From: Caproicibacter sp047777415
GTDB lineage: Bacteria > Bacillota > Clostridia > Oscillospirales > Acutalibacteraceae
Assembly: GCA_047777415.1 (NCBI GenBank)
Contig: JBKEEO010000002.1
Coordinates: 930,001 to 994,000 of the forward strand
Direction of reading: 5' to 3'
Length of the DNA stretch: 64,000 nt
Shown here: positions 52,561 through 60,554 of the stretch, piece after piece
How positions within the stretch are numbered: the first letter of the stretch is position 1
How the letters are laid out: each line of letters starts with the position of its first letter
Notes under the pieces: model-generated
What the model saw: the letters and a program-made list of their open reading frames with translations, nothing else
Told to the model about the DNA's origin: nothing
The model's database searches: none
Program-made: the position numbers and the translations under genes

Positions 52561-53739
52561 TCAATGGTGGAACAGCCGAAGGCCTGTAAATGCCATGACA
52601 ATTCCATATTTATCGCAGGTTTCTATCACATTGTCATCCCGAATAGAGCCACCCGGCTGTGCAATATAGGATACGCCCGAGCGATGCGCCCGTTCGATAT
52701 TATCCCCAAACGGGAAAAATGCATCGGAGCCGAGAGAAACCCCTGTTTGCTGATTGAGCCATTCGCGTTTCTCTTCACGCGTCAGCGGTTCCGGTTTAAC
52801 CGTAAAGAAATTCTGCCAAATACCGTCTGCTAAAACATCCTCAAAATCATCGGAGATATAAACGTCAATGGTGTTGTCCCGGTCCGGTCTGCGGATATCT
52901 TCCTTAAATGGTAATTCCAGTACCTTTGGATGCTGACGCAAAAGCCAATTATCGGCCTTGCTGCCGGCCAAACGCGTGCAGTGAATACGGGATTGCTGCC
53001 CAGCGCCAACGCCAATGGTTCGACCATCCTGCGCGTAGCAGACTGAATTCGACTGTGTGTATTTTAATGCAATGAGCGAAAGAATTAGGTCGCGTTTTGC
53101 TTCCTCAGGAATAGTTTGATTCTTCGTTACAATATTGGTGAGAAGTTCCGGTCCAATCACCGCTTCATTACGCCCTTGTTCAAATGTAATTCCAAATACA
53201 TCCTTATGTTCAATCGGATCGGGTCTGTAATCCGGATCAATCCGAATGATATTGTACGTACCTTTACGCTTAGATTTTAGAATTTCCAACGCTTTATCCG
53301 TGTAACCGGGCGCAATAACACCATCAGAAACCTCACGTTTTAGCACAAGAGCGGTCTGCTCGTCGCAGATATCGGATAAAGCAGCCCAATCGCCATAGGA
53401 GGACATGCGGTCCGCTCCGCGCGCCGCCGCGTAAGCAGAAGCCAGCGGGGAAAGTTCTAGATCGTCCACAAAGCAGATTTTTTTCACCGTATCTGACAGT
53501 TCCACGCCCAGAGCCGCACCCGCAGGGCTGACGTGCTTAAAAGACGCCGCCGCCGGCAGACCACAGGCTGCTTTCAGCTCCCGTACCAGCTGCCAGCTGT
53601 TAAACGCGTCCAAGAAATTGATATAACCGGGGCGGCCGTTTAAAACTTCTACCGGCAGGGCGCCGCCGTTTTTCATGAAGATCCGCGCAGGTTTTTGGTT
53701 CGGATTGCATCCGTATTTCAACATGAGTTCATTTGCCAT
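52561..53739 (-). CDS. purH: AICAR formyltransferase, stand-alone
   Basis: This 392-residue protein corresponds only to the C-terminal transformylase domain of PurH (LKYGCNPNQKPA, FKHVSPAGAALG, YTQSNSVCYAQDGRTIGVGAGQQSR, FFPFGDNIERA). The N-terminal MGS-type IMP cyclohydrolase domain of the usual bifunctional enzyme is missing; the preceding gene supplies cyclohydrolase. It formylates AICAR with 10-formyl-THF in the ninth step. Confidence 0.93.
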   Translation of the reverse strand: MANELMLKYGCNPNQKPARIFMKNGGALPVEVLNGRPGYINFLDAFNSWQLVRELKAACGLPAAASFKHVSPAGAALGVELSDTVKKICFVDDLELSPLASAYAAARGADRMSSYGDWAALSDICDEQTALVLKREVSDGVIAPGYTDKALEILKSKRKGTYNIIRIDPDYRPDPIEHKDVFGITFEQGRNEAVIGPELLTNIVTKNQTIPEEAKRDLILSLIALKYTQSNSVCYAQDGRTIGVGAGQQSRIHCTRLAGSKADNWLLRQHPKVLELPFKEDIRRPDRDNTIDVYISDDFEDVLADGIWQNFFTVKPEPLTREEKREWLNQQTGVSLGSDAFFPFGDNIERAHRSGVSYIAQPGGSIRDDNVIETCDKYGIVMAFTGLRLFHH

Positions 53740-53754
53740 TGGAGAGACTTCCTT

Positions 53755-54465
53755 TCAGCGGTTTTTGTTCAGAATTCTTGTTTCAGTTAATCCAGTTTTT
53801 AGGTTGATAAATCTCACAAACAAGGATATTTTATTGTCTTCATTTAATGCATTCCAAATACTGTGGGTCAGTTTGTCCACCCCGCCTTCCAGCGCAACAC
53901 GAACCGGTTCACCTTCAAACGAAGGAAGGGGATTGCCATCGCCGGCATATGTATGAATGAGCCTGCCTTCTCCCGATGGCGGGTCAATATAGTCGAAAAA
54001 CTGGCGAAGTGTGGTTTTCGGTGACCCATCGCCGCTTTTTAAAATGGAAAGCGTAAACCGTAAGCCGTTGTCAACACGCAGAATACCGGAAATTCTGGGA
54101 GTAAAATTCGGGGCATCCGGCTCAAAGGTCCTGGTGCGAAGCGCTTGCTCGAACGATTTTCCCGCCGCGAGATATTCGCAAATGGTATCGGTTTGGTCGC
54201 CGTTTGTGACAACAATGCAATCTTCCATCACCCGAACCGGTGAGTAAATAATCAAGGACGGATCACTCAGTTTGGATTCGTCAAACGCTTTTGTCCGTAT
54301 TCCCTGGCCCACTTCCTCGAATACACGATTCCGGCTGTTTTCACTGCGGCCCATAATAAAATAAGCAATTACGGCAAAATTTTTATCTTCGCTCTTGCCG
54401 AAAAGAATACCTCTTCCCGGATACGGGTTTTCACTCAGATAATCCGTTAAGTTCACTCGCTGCAT
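53755..54465 (-). CDS. purO: IMP cyclohydrolase, PurO type
   Basis: A 236-residue member of the archaeal-type IMP cyclohydrolase family (PF07826), which closes FAICAR to IMP. Visible conserved parts include YPGRGILFG, YFIMGRSENSRNR, and TNGDQTDTI. It overlaps purN by 13 bases and lies 15 bases before the stand-alone AICAR formyltransferase, so the two replace bifunctional PurH. Confidence 0.88.
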   Translation of the reverse strand: MQRVNLTDYLSENPYPGRGILFGKSEDKNFAVIAYFIMGRSENSRNRVFEEVGQGIRTKAFDESKLSDPSLIIYSPVRVMEDCIVVTNGDQTDTICEYLAAGKSFEQALRTRTFEPDAPNFTPRISGILRVDNGLRFTLSILKSGDGSPKTTLRQFFDYIDPPSGEGRLIHTYAGDGNPLPSFEGEPVRVALEGGVDKLTHSIWNALNEDNKISLFVRFINLKTGLTETRILNKNR

Positions 54466-55097
54466 GAAAAATCCTCCTTTACCTTCACAATGCCGTTTTC
54501 CACTGTTAAACGTCCGGCACAGAACAGAGCAACCGCCTTAGGCAGCAGCTTCCATTCCGCTTGTTCCATCACCCTGCGCTGCAATGTTTGAGGTGTATCA
54601 TCCGGGTGAACATCCACCGCCTTTTGCAATATAATGGGGCCACCGTCGCAAATTTCGTTGACAAAATGCACGGTTGCACCCGTCACCTTCACCCCTTTTT
54701 TTAGCGCTGCCTGATGCACACGCAAACCATAACATCCTTCCCCGCAGAAGGAAGGAATCAGAGACGGATGAATATTGATGATGCGATTGCGGTAACGGTC
54801 AATGACCCGCGGACTGATAATCGTCATAAAGCCGGCGAGAACCACAAGACCTATCTTCTCCCTTTCCAACAGTTCAAGAAGCCGTGCATCGTAGTCCTCC
54901 TGTACAGTATAATCTTTGCGGCGAAGAATCTCAACCGGTATACCGGCCCGATTGGCACGGGTCACCGCATAGGCATCCTCTTTGCTGGATATCACCAGAG
55001 TAATCTTACCGTTCGGTATTTTGCCGGATTTTTCGGCATCTATCAGTGCCTGCAGATTCGTTCCTCCGCCGGAAACCAGAACAGCGATATTCAACAT
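54453..55097 (-). CDS. purN: GAR formyltransferase
   Basis: A 214-residue 10-formyl-THF dependent enzyme: NIAVLVSGGGTNLQALIDA, the catalytic NIHPSLIPSF, and HFVNEICDGGPIILQ. It overlaps purM by 7 bases and purO by 13. Intact. Confidence 0.97.
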   Translation of the reverse strand: MLNIAVLVSGGGTNLQALIDAEKSGKIPNGKITLVISSKEDAYAVTRANRAGIPVEILRRKDYTVQEDYDARLLELLEREKIGLVVLAGFMTIISPRVIDRYRNRIINIHPSLIPSFCGEGCYGLRVHQAALKKGVKVTGATVHFVNEICDGGPIILQKAVDVHPDDTPQTLQRRVMEQAEWKLLPKAVALFCAGRLTVENGIVKVKEDFSCSE

Positions 55098-56125
55098 AGC
55101 TCAACGCCTTCCTCGCCTTTAACAATGGAACCTATCACACGCGCCGGTGTACCCGCAGCATTTAAGAAATCTACAGCTCGGTCAGCATCCTCCGGTGAAA
55201 GTACAACACACATGCCAATACCCATATTAAACGTATTGTACATGTCGCGTTCCGGAATATTACCGTGATGCTGCAAAAGAGAAAAAATAGGCATTTTAGG
55301 CAATTTGCTTTTCTCTATTTTTGCCGTCATACCCTTTGGCAGCATGCGTGGAACATTCTCATAAAAACCGCCGCCGGTAATGTGAGAAACCGCTTTAACA
55401 GGAAATTGTTTTATTAAATTCAGCATTGGACGAACGTATATTTTTGTTGGCTTTAGCAGTTCTTCCCCCAGCGTACAGCTGATTTCACCGATATGCATAT
55501 TCACATTTCGCTCGCTGACGTTGAACACTTTGCGTACAAGAGAAAATCCATTGGAGTGCAAACCGGATGACTCCAGACCAATTAAAGCATCGCCGGGAAG
55601 AACGTTGCTGCCATCTAAAATTTTCTCACGATCCACAACCCCGACGGCAAATCCGGCTAGGTCATACTCATCGGCAGGGTAAAAACCGGGCATCTCCGCC
55701 GTCTCCCCGCCGACCAACGCACAGCCCGCCTGCACACAGCCATCCGCCACGCCGGAAACAATTTTTTCTATCGTCTCCGGATGATTCTTGCCAACTGCCA
55801 GATAGTCAAGAAAAAACAGTGGCTTGGCGCCGCAGCAAATCACGTCATTAACGCACATGGCAACGCAGTCGATACCAATGGTATCGTGCTTGTCCATTAA
55901 AAATGCAAGTTTCAGTTTGGTGCCGACGCCGTCCGTTCCGCTGACAAAGACCGGCGCTTTCATGGCGGAAAGATCCGGCTGAAAAAGTCCCCCAAAGCCG
56001 CCGATTCCCGAAACAACACCCGGAATTTTTGTTCTTGCCACATGGCTTTTCATCCGTTCCACGGCTTGATATCCCGCTGTCACATCCACACCTGCGGCCT
56101 TGTAACTTTCACTGTAACTTTTCAT
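55091..56125 (-). CDS. purM: Phosphoribosylformylglycinamidine cyclo-ligase (AIR synthetase)
   Basis: A 344-residue enzyme: FVSGTDGVGTKLKLA, CVNDVICCGAKPLFFLDY, GCALVGGETAEMPG, and HITGGGFYENVPRML. TTGGAGGATAG precedes the ATG at 56125. The ORF upstream of this start overlaps purE and is not used. Confidence 0.97.
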   Translation of the reverse strand: MKSYSESYKAAGVDVTAGYQAVERMKSHVARTKIPGVVSGIGGFGGLFQPDLSAMKAPVFVSGTDGVGTKLKLAFLMDKHDTIGIDCVAMCVNDVICCGAKPLFFLDYLAVGKNHPETIEKIVSGVADGCVQAGCALVGGETAEMPGFYPADEYDLAGFAVGVVDREKILDGSNVLPGDALIGLESSGLHSNGFSLVRKVFNVSERNVNMHIGEISCTLGEELLKPTKIYVRPMLNLIKQFPVKAVSHITGGGFYENVPRMLPKGMTAKIEKSKLPKMPIFSLLQHHGNIPERDMYNTFNMGIGMCVVLSPEDADRAVDFLNAAGTPARVIGSIVKGEEGVELC

Positions 56126-56156
56126 TCTATCCTCCAAAATATCGTGTGACTTCCAG

Positions 56157-56663
56157 TTAAAGCTGTTGTGCCTGCGCACCTATTGCGGCGTCTTTTGCAG
56201 CAACCTTTTCTTTCATTTGCGTTTTCATCTGCTCCAATTTTTCTGAAAGACTTTCATCCCCGACTGCCAAAATCTGAGCCGCAAGAACTGCAGCGTTCTC
56301 AGCTCCGTTAATCGCAACCGTTGCCACAGGAACTCCACTCGGCATCTGAACCGTTGCAAGCAGCGCATCCAGGCCTTCTAAAGTTGCAGACTTCATAGGA
56401 ATTCCAATGACCGGCAGGGTAGTATATGCCGCAAGAACGCCTGCAAGATGAGCCGCCATACCCGCTGCCGCAATAATAACACCAAATCCGTTTGTTTTGG
56501 CGTTTTTCGCGAAATTAGCAGCCTGTTCCGGCGTTCTGTGGGCAGAAATCACATGTACTTCAACCGGAATTTCAAGAGATTTCAGCTTTTTCACAGCCGC
56601 CGACACGACCGGAAAGTCGCTGTCACTTCCCATAATGACGGCTACTTTCTTCATTTGACCCAT
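56157..56663 (-). CDS. purE: N5-carboxyaminoimidazole ribonucleotide mutase
   Basis: A 168-residue class I PurE: VAVIMGSDSDFPVV, SAHRTPE, AAGMAAHLAGVLAAYTTLPVIG, and the GLDALL motif. AAAGGAGAAG precedes the ATG at 56663. It is the first structural gene of the operon, behind a 25-codon ORF and a terminator. PurK, purC, purF and purL are not in the window. Confidence 0.97.
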   Translation of the reverse strand: MGQMKKVAVIMGSDSDFPVVSAAVKKLKSLEIPVEVHVISAHRTPEQAANFAKNAKTNGFGVIIAAAGMAAHLAGVLAAYTTLPVIGIPMKSATLEGLDALLATVQMPSGVPVATVAINGAENAAVLAAQILAVGDESLSEKLEQMKTQMKEKVAAKDAAIGAQAQQL

Positions 56664-56767
56664 GTTTTCTTCTCCTTTGATCGGTATTACAAAATTCTGA
56701 TTTGTTTCGGCAGATGTGTGAAACTCTGCAAAATACCTGCGGCAACCCCGCAGATGAACTTCAACAA

Positions 56768-56799
56768 GCAAAAAGGCTACGCCTATCTTGGCGCAGCCT
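56768..56799 (-). terminator. Intrinsic terminator in the purine operon leader
   Basis: Minus-strand AGGCTGCGCC-AAGAT-AGGCGTAGCCT followed by TTTTTGC. It lies between the leader ORF and purE, so transcription must pass it to reach the structural genes, i.e. a likely attenuator. A terminator here for the leader-ORF transcript alone is the other reading. Confidence 0.8.
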
Positions 56800-56805
56800 G
56801 TAGTT

Positions 56806-56883
56806 TTATAGTGAAATTTTCACACATCCGTTAAATGGCGCACTGGCAGAATGTTTTTTTTGGTTTTTCACAAACGTTGCCAT
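56806..56883 (-). CDS. 25-codon leader ORF upstream of purE
   Basis: A short ORF starting ATG at 56883 with TCGGAGGTG six bases upstream, one of the best ribosome binding sites in the area. It is too short to appear as an annotated gene normally. The product is basic, starts MATFVKNQKK and ends NGCVKISL, with no membrane segment. Its stop lies 7 bases before the terminator hairpin, which itself precedes purE. It begins about 24 bases after the predicted transcription start. The arrangement is that of a leader peptide in an attenuator, though a free-standing small protein is possible. Confidence 0.6.
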   Translation of the reverse strand: MATFVKNQKKHSASAPFNGCVKISL

Positions 56884-56913
56884 AATTTGCACCTCCGAAA
56901 ACCCGACAGTTCC

Positions 56914-56942
56914 ATTTTAGCCGATATAAAACCGAAATGCAA
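56914..56942 (-). promoter_or_regulatory. Purine operon promoter with overlapping inverted repeat
   Basis: Minus-strand TTGCAT (56937-56942) and TAAAAT (56914-56919) with a 17-base spacer. AATGCAA (56936-56942) and TTGCATT (56959-56965) form a perfect 7-bp inverted repeat that covers the -35 box, a possible repressor site. No purine riboswitch core was recognised in the leader. Confidence 0.65.
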
Positions 56943-57029
56943 CAGTTTATATCACACCTTGCATTTTTTACACGGTTTGCGGTAAATGACTTCGAAAGCT
57001 TACTGCTTTTTAGTTGTTTTGGACAGATT

Positions 57030-57932
57030 TTAGGTTTTCGAATCATCCGTAACCAGTTCTTTTAGGGATGTTGCGAGTCCTGCCAAAGATTGAATCTGCG
57101 ACGGAATGATAATCTTGGTTGCTTTTCCGTCCGCAGCTTTTTGGAATGCTTCCAAACTCTTCAGCGCAATAACATTTTCCGCCGGGTCGGCTTTATTCAG
57201 CAGTTCAATGCTGTCGGCCAAAGCTTTCTGAACTAACGTAATAGCTTCCGCCTGACCTTGAGCTTCTAAAATTTTCGCTTGTTTTTCCGCATCCGCACGC
57301 AGGATAGCAGATTCTTTTTCACCTTCCGCAATCAAAATTGCGCTGCGCTTTTCACCTTCGGCAGTCAAAATTTGAGCGCGGCGTTCCCGTTCCGCTTTCA
57401 TTTGTTTTTCCATGGAATCCTGTATTTCCTTCGGCGGAATGATATTCTTCAATTCCACTCGATTCACTTTAATGCCCCATGCGTCCGTAGCCTCATCCAA
57501 AATCGTGCGGATTTGTGTGTTGATGGTATCACGTGAAGTCAGGGTGTGATCCAGTTCCAAGTCACCGATGATATTACGGAGCGTTGTTGCGGACAAATTT
57601 TCAATTGCCGCAAGCGGACGTTCCACACCATAGGCGTAAAGTTTCGGATCCGTAATCTGAAAATATACAACGGTGTCAATCTGCATCGTTACATTATCCT
57701 GCGTAATAACCGGCTGGGGTGGGAAATCGATGACCTGTTCTTTCAGTGAAACCTTTTTTGCAACTTTATCGATAAACGGTACTTTGACATGCAATCCGGT
57801 GTTCCATGTCATATGATACGCACCCAGACGTTCCACCACATAAGCATGTGCCTGCGGAACTATCTTGATGTTGGAAATTAGCAAAATTACAACCAGCAAA
57901 ATTAATATAATACCTGCAATATAGCCTCCCAT
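57030..57932 (-). CDS. SPFH/band 7 membrane protein (stomatin-like)
   Basis: A 300-residue protein: one N-terminal membrane segment (residues 3-22), the band-7 domain (VERLGAYHMTWNTGLHVKVPF, RNIIGDLELDHTLTSRD), and a helical region with E-K-S-A-I-L-rich repeats typical of QmcA/stomatin oligomers. It is paired with an NfeD-family gene 23 bases upstream, a widespread pairing tied to membrane microdomains. Confidence 0.92.
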   Translation of the reverse strand: MGGYIAGIILILLVVILLISNIKIVPQAHAYVVERLGAYHMTWNTGLHVKVPFIDKVAKKVSLKEQVIDFPPQPVITQDNVTMQIDTVVYFQITDPKLYAYGVERPLAAIENLSATTLRNIIGDLELDHTLTSRDTINTQIRTILDEATDAWGIKVNRVELKNIIPPKEIQDSMEKQMKAERERRAQILTAEGEKRSAILIAEGEKESAILRADAEKQAKILEAQGQAEAITLVQKALADSIELLNKADPAENVIALKSLEAFQKAADGKATKIIIPSQIQSLAGLATSLKELVTDDSKT

Positions 57933-57955
57933 AAATAATCCTCCATTTTAATTAG

Positions 57956-58387
57956 TCAATTTTTTGAGCGAACAATCAATTTTACCCCATCAATCGATTC
58001 CACCAATACGCGGGCTCCCACAGGAATCACAGAACCATCATAGGACCGTGCTGTCCAGATACTGCCAAGCACGTTGACTTGACCGGTTCCCTGCGTATTG
58101 TTGATTTCAACCGTCACAACGGCAATCTTTCCAAGATATCGGTCCGCGTTTGTTCCGGTTGTCTTAAAATTTAAAACTTTTTTCACCAAAGGTCTGGTGG
58201 CAACCAAAGTTGCTGCAGTCACAAGTGCAAAAATCAGAATTTGAATGGGAATCGGTGCCCCAAGCAAACTGCCAATCAAGCCGCCAATGCCTCCCACTAC
58301 GAACCAGATGGAGACAAGCTGGGCAGTTGCCGCTTCCAGAATACCTGCGAGCACCATGACTGCTATCCAGACAAATGGCATAAACAT
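57956..58387 (-). CDS. NfeD family membrane protein
   Basis: A 143-residue protein with about three hydrophobic segments (FVWIAVMVLAGILEAA, SIWFVVGGIGGLIGSLL, IQILIFALVTAATLV) and a C-terminal OB-fold domain (GKIAVVTVEINNTQGTGQVNVL, GARVLVESIDG). GAAGGAGGG lies 20 bases before the chosen ATG, which is far; an alternative start inside that gap cannot be excluded. Partner of the SPFH protein. Confidence 0.85.
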   Translation of the reverse strand: MFMPFVWIAVMVLAGILEAATAQLVSIWFVVGGIGGLIGSLLGAPIPIQILIFALVTAATLVATRPLVKKVLNFKTTGTNADRYLGKIAVVTVEINNTQGTGQVNVLGSIWTARSYDGSVIPVGARVLVESIDGVKLIVRSKN

Positions 58388-58512
58388 TTCAGCAGAAAAG
58401 ATAATAAACCCTCCTTCACAAACCACCTGTAAATAACATTGCCGCAAATTCATAGTAACATAAATTTCTTCCATTCACAATGTGAAAAAGAAAACACCGC
58501 ACTTTTCTTATG

Positions 58513-58974
58513 CTATTGTACCGTAATAGAGTCGCGGATATGCTCAAAAATGATATCACCAATTCCCGAAACATTTTTGATTTCTTCTATGGAATGATAC
58601 GGCCCGTTCGTTTCGCGATAGTCAACAATTCGCTGTGCCAACACTTCACCAATGCCGTCCAACCCATCTTGAAGTTCCTGCGCCGAAGCTGTGTTAATAT
58701 TGATTTTTCCATTCTGCCGCGAAATCGTGAAGCGATTCGCGGAAACAGCACTTGGCTCATCTTGCGGCATCATAACTGATGAAAGAGATTGGGAATCCAC
58801 GGACAAATTGGCTCTTTCTTCAGAAGAAATGGATGAACCGGATGGAAACGAAGAAACTTGTTTCCACGCAATTGTTGCATCCGGTACATAGAAGGCATTG
58901 TAGCCAATGAGTACGGCGCAGACAATCGATGCCAACAAAATCAAGAGTTTTTTTTGCCTCGATTCCTCATCCAT
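58513..58974 (-). CDS. ComEA-like helix-hairpin-helix DNA-binding protein
   Basis: A 153-residue protein with an N-terminal anchor segment (LLILLASIVCAVLIGYNAFY), a Ser-rich linker, and a C-terminal helix-hairpin-helix domain (ININTASAQELQDGLDGIGE, VSGIGDIIFEHIRD). This matches the layout of the DNA receptor ComEA. Other competence genes are not adjacent, so DNA uptake is inferred only. Confidence 0.85.
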   Translation of the reverse strand: MDEESRQKKLLILLASIVCAVLIGYNAFYVPDATIAWKQVSSFPSGSSISSEERANLSVDSQSLSSVMMPQDEPSAVSANRFTISRQNGKININTASAQELQDGLDGIGEVLAQRIVDYRETNGPYHSIEEIKNVSGIGDIIFEHIRDSITVQ

Positions 58975-58999
58975 TGTGGTACTTCCTCCCGATTAAGGC

Positions 59000-59917
59000 T
59001 TACAATGGGGTTAATCGATGTAAAAAACGCGTGAAATAATCCGGCAGTTCACTGGTAATTTCCAGATATCTTCCACCTCGCGGATGAAGAAAACCGATAA
59101 CCTTCGCATGAAGGCATTGACCAGCTAAACCCGGCGCCGACTTTTTAGGCCCATACACGGGGTCTCCTGCCACCGGATGACCGAGATGCGCCATATGCAC
59201 ACGAATTTGATGAGTCCTTCCCGTTTCAAGTTTTAAGCGGACATGGGTAAACCCCTTGTACCTTGCAAGGACCTGAAAGTGTGTGACGGCATTTCTGGAA
59301 TGATGTTCGGTTACCGCCATTTTTTTGCGGTCCACAGGATGGCGTCCGATGGGTGCATCGACGATACCGCTGTCTTCTTTCAGATTCCCATGCAAAACAG
59401 CTTCATAAATTCGGGTAAAACTGTGCTCCTTAATTTGCGCCGCAAGATTCTGATGGGCAAAATCATTTTTCGCCACAATCAGCAAACCGCTTGTGTCTTT
59501 GTCGATTCGATGCAAGATTCCCGGGCGCAATACGCCGTTAATCCCAGAAAGTGAAGAACCACAGTGTGCAAGCAACGCATTGACCAATGTTTTATCCGGA
59601 TGCCCCGGTGCGGGATGAACCACCATACCCTGCGGTTTGTTCACGACCAGCAGATCTTCATCCTCATAGACAATATCCAGCGGTATGTTCTCCGGCAGAA
59701 CTTCAAGCGGCACCGGATCCGGAATTTGAATTTGCAGCCTGTCACCCGCGGCACACCGATAGCTTTTGCTCAAAGGACGGCCATCTTTTGTAACAAGTCC
59801 GCTTTCAATCCATTTTTCTGCCGCCGAACGAGTCAAACCTTCCATATTTAAGCTGAGAAATTTATCCAACCTCAGCCCTTTTTGATTTTCTTCCACAATC
59901 TTATGCTGAATTTCCAT
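59000..59917 (-). CDS. RluD-type 23S rRNA pseudouridine synthase
   Basis: A 305-residue RluA-family synthase: N-terminal S4 domain (LRLDKFLSLNMEGLTRS), catalytic motif HRIDKDTSGLLIVAK with the nucleophilic Asp, and GRTHQIRVHMAHLGHP. It lies 3 bases after lspA on the same transcript, as in many Firmicutes (lspA-rluD). Confidence 0.93.
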   Translation of the reverse strand: MEIQHKIVEENQKGLRLDKFLSLNMEGLTRSAAEKWIESGLVTKDGRPLSKSYRCAAGDRLQIQIPDPVPLEVLPENIPLDIVYEDEDLLVVNKPQGMVVHPAPGHPDKTLVNALLAHCGSSLSGINGVLRPGILHRIDKDTSGLLIVAKNDFAHQNLAAQIKEHSFTRIYEAVLHGNLKEDSGIVDAPIGRHPVDRKKMAVTEHHSRNAVTHFQVLARYKGFTHVRLKLETGRTHQIRVHMAHLGHPVAGDPVYGPKKSAPGLAGQCLHAKVIGFLHPRGGRYLEITSELPDYFTRFLHRLTPL

Positions 59918-59920
59918 ATT

Positions 59921-60406
59921 TCATTTAGACCTTGACCGCAGAACTTTTTCCACCCCGCGCCCGTCTTCCATAAAAAATAGGACATGAATCATAAGACAGA
60001 TTGTTCCAACCGTGACGCAGCAATCTGCAAAATTGAAAATCGCTGCAAAAAAGGACACATGAATATAATCAACAACATAGCCATGCACAACACGGTCGAT
60101 TAGATTTCCTATTCCACCGCCGATAATTAAAGCGGACGCCGCATAGGAAAAAAATTCATGGTTCGGATACCGAAACAAAGCATAAATAATCAACGCACAT
60201 ATGACCACAGTAATGCCAACAAAAACCCATCTCTGATTCTGTAGAATGCTGAAGGCCGCTCCCCTGTTTTCCACATATTGAAAAGACAATAAACCACTTA
60301 TGACTGTTTTGATTCCATCCGGTTTTAAGTATTCGACTACCAGAAGTTTTAAAATTTGGTCAACTGCAATGAACAAAGCCGACAACAGCAATATAATGAA
60401 CGGCAA
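59921..60406 (-). CDS. lspA: Lipoprotein signal peptidase (signal peptidase II)
   Basis: A 161-residue aspartyl protease with four membrane segments. Conserved blocks GGGIGNLIDRVVHGYVVDYI and FNFADCCVTVG carry the two catalytic aspartates. It removes signal peptides at lipoboxes, as in the two lipoproteins in this window. A GAGATG-type site precedes the start. Confidence 0.95.
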   Translation of the reverse strand: MPFIILLLSALFIAVDQILKLLVVEYLKPDGIKTVISGLLSFQYVENRGAAFSILQNQRWVFVGITVVICALIIYALFRYPNHEFFSYAASALIIGGGIGNLIDRVVHGYVVDYIHVSFFAAIFNFADCCVTVGTICLMIHVLFFMEDGRGVEKVLRSRSK

Positions 60407-60506
60407 AGAAACATCTCCTTTAAGAAATATACACTGTTTATTATACTGGCACGTTCATGGTTTGTCCATATAAAAATCAGAATCGAATACGGAACAGATA
60501 CAAAAA

Positions 60507-60545
60507 GCCGCGCCGAACAGCCAACCCGACTGCCGGCACGGCTTA
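60507..60545 (-). terminator. Terminator after ileS
   Basis: Minus-strand AAGCCGTGCCGGC and GCGCGGCTTTTT pair around a loop, ending in a T-run. It lies 10 bases after the ileS stop. Confidence 0.75.
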
Positions 60546-60554
60546 ATTACAATT

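Noticed and set aside
56884..57029. Guanine/adenine-type purine riboswitch upstream of purE
   Set aside because: The conserved core and paired loops were not found on the minus strand; the leader instead has a short ORF and terminator.
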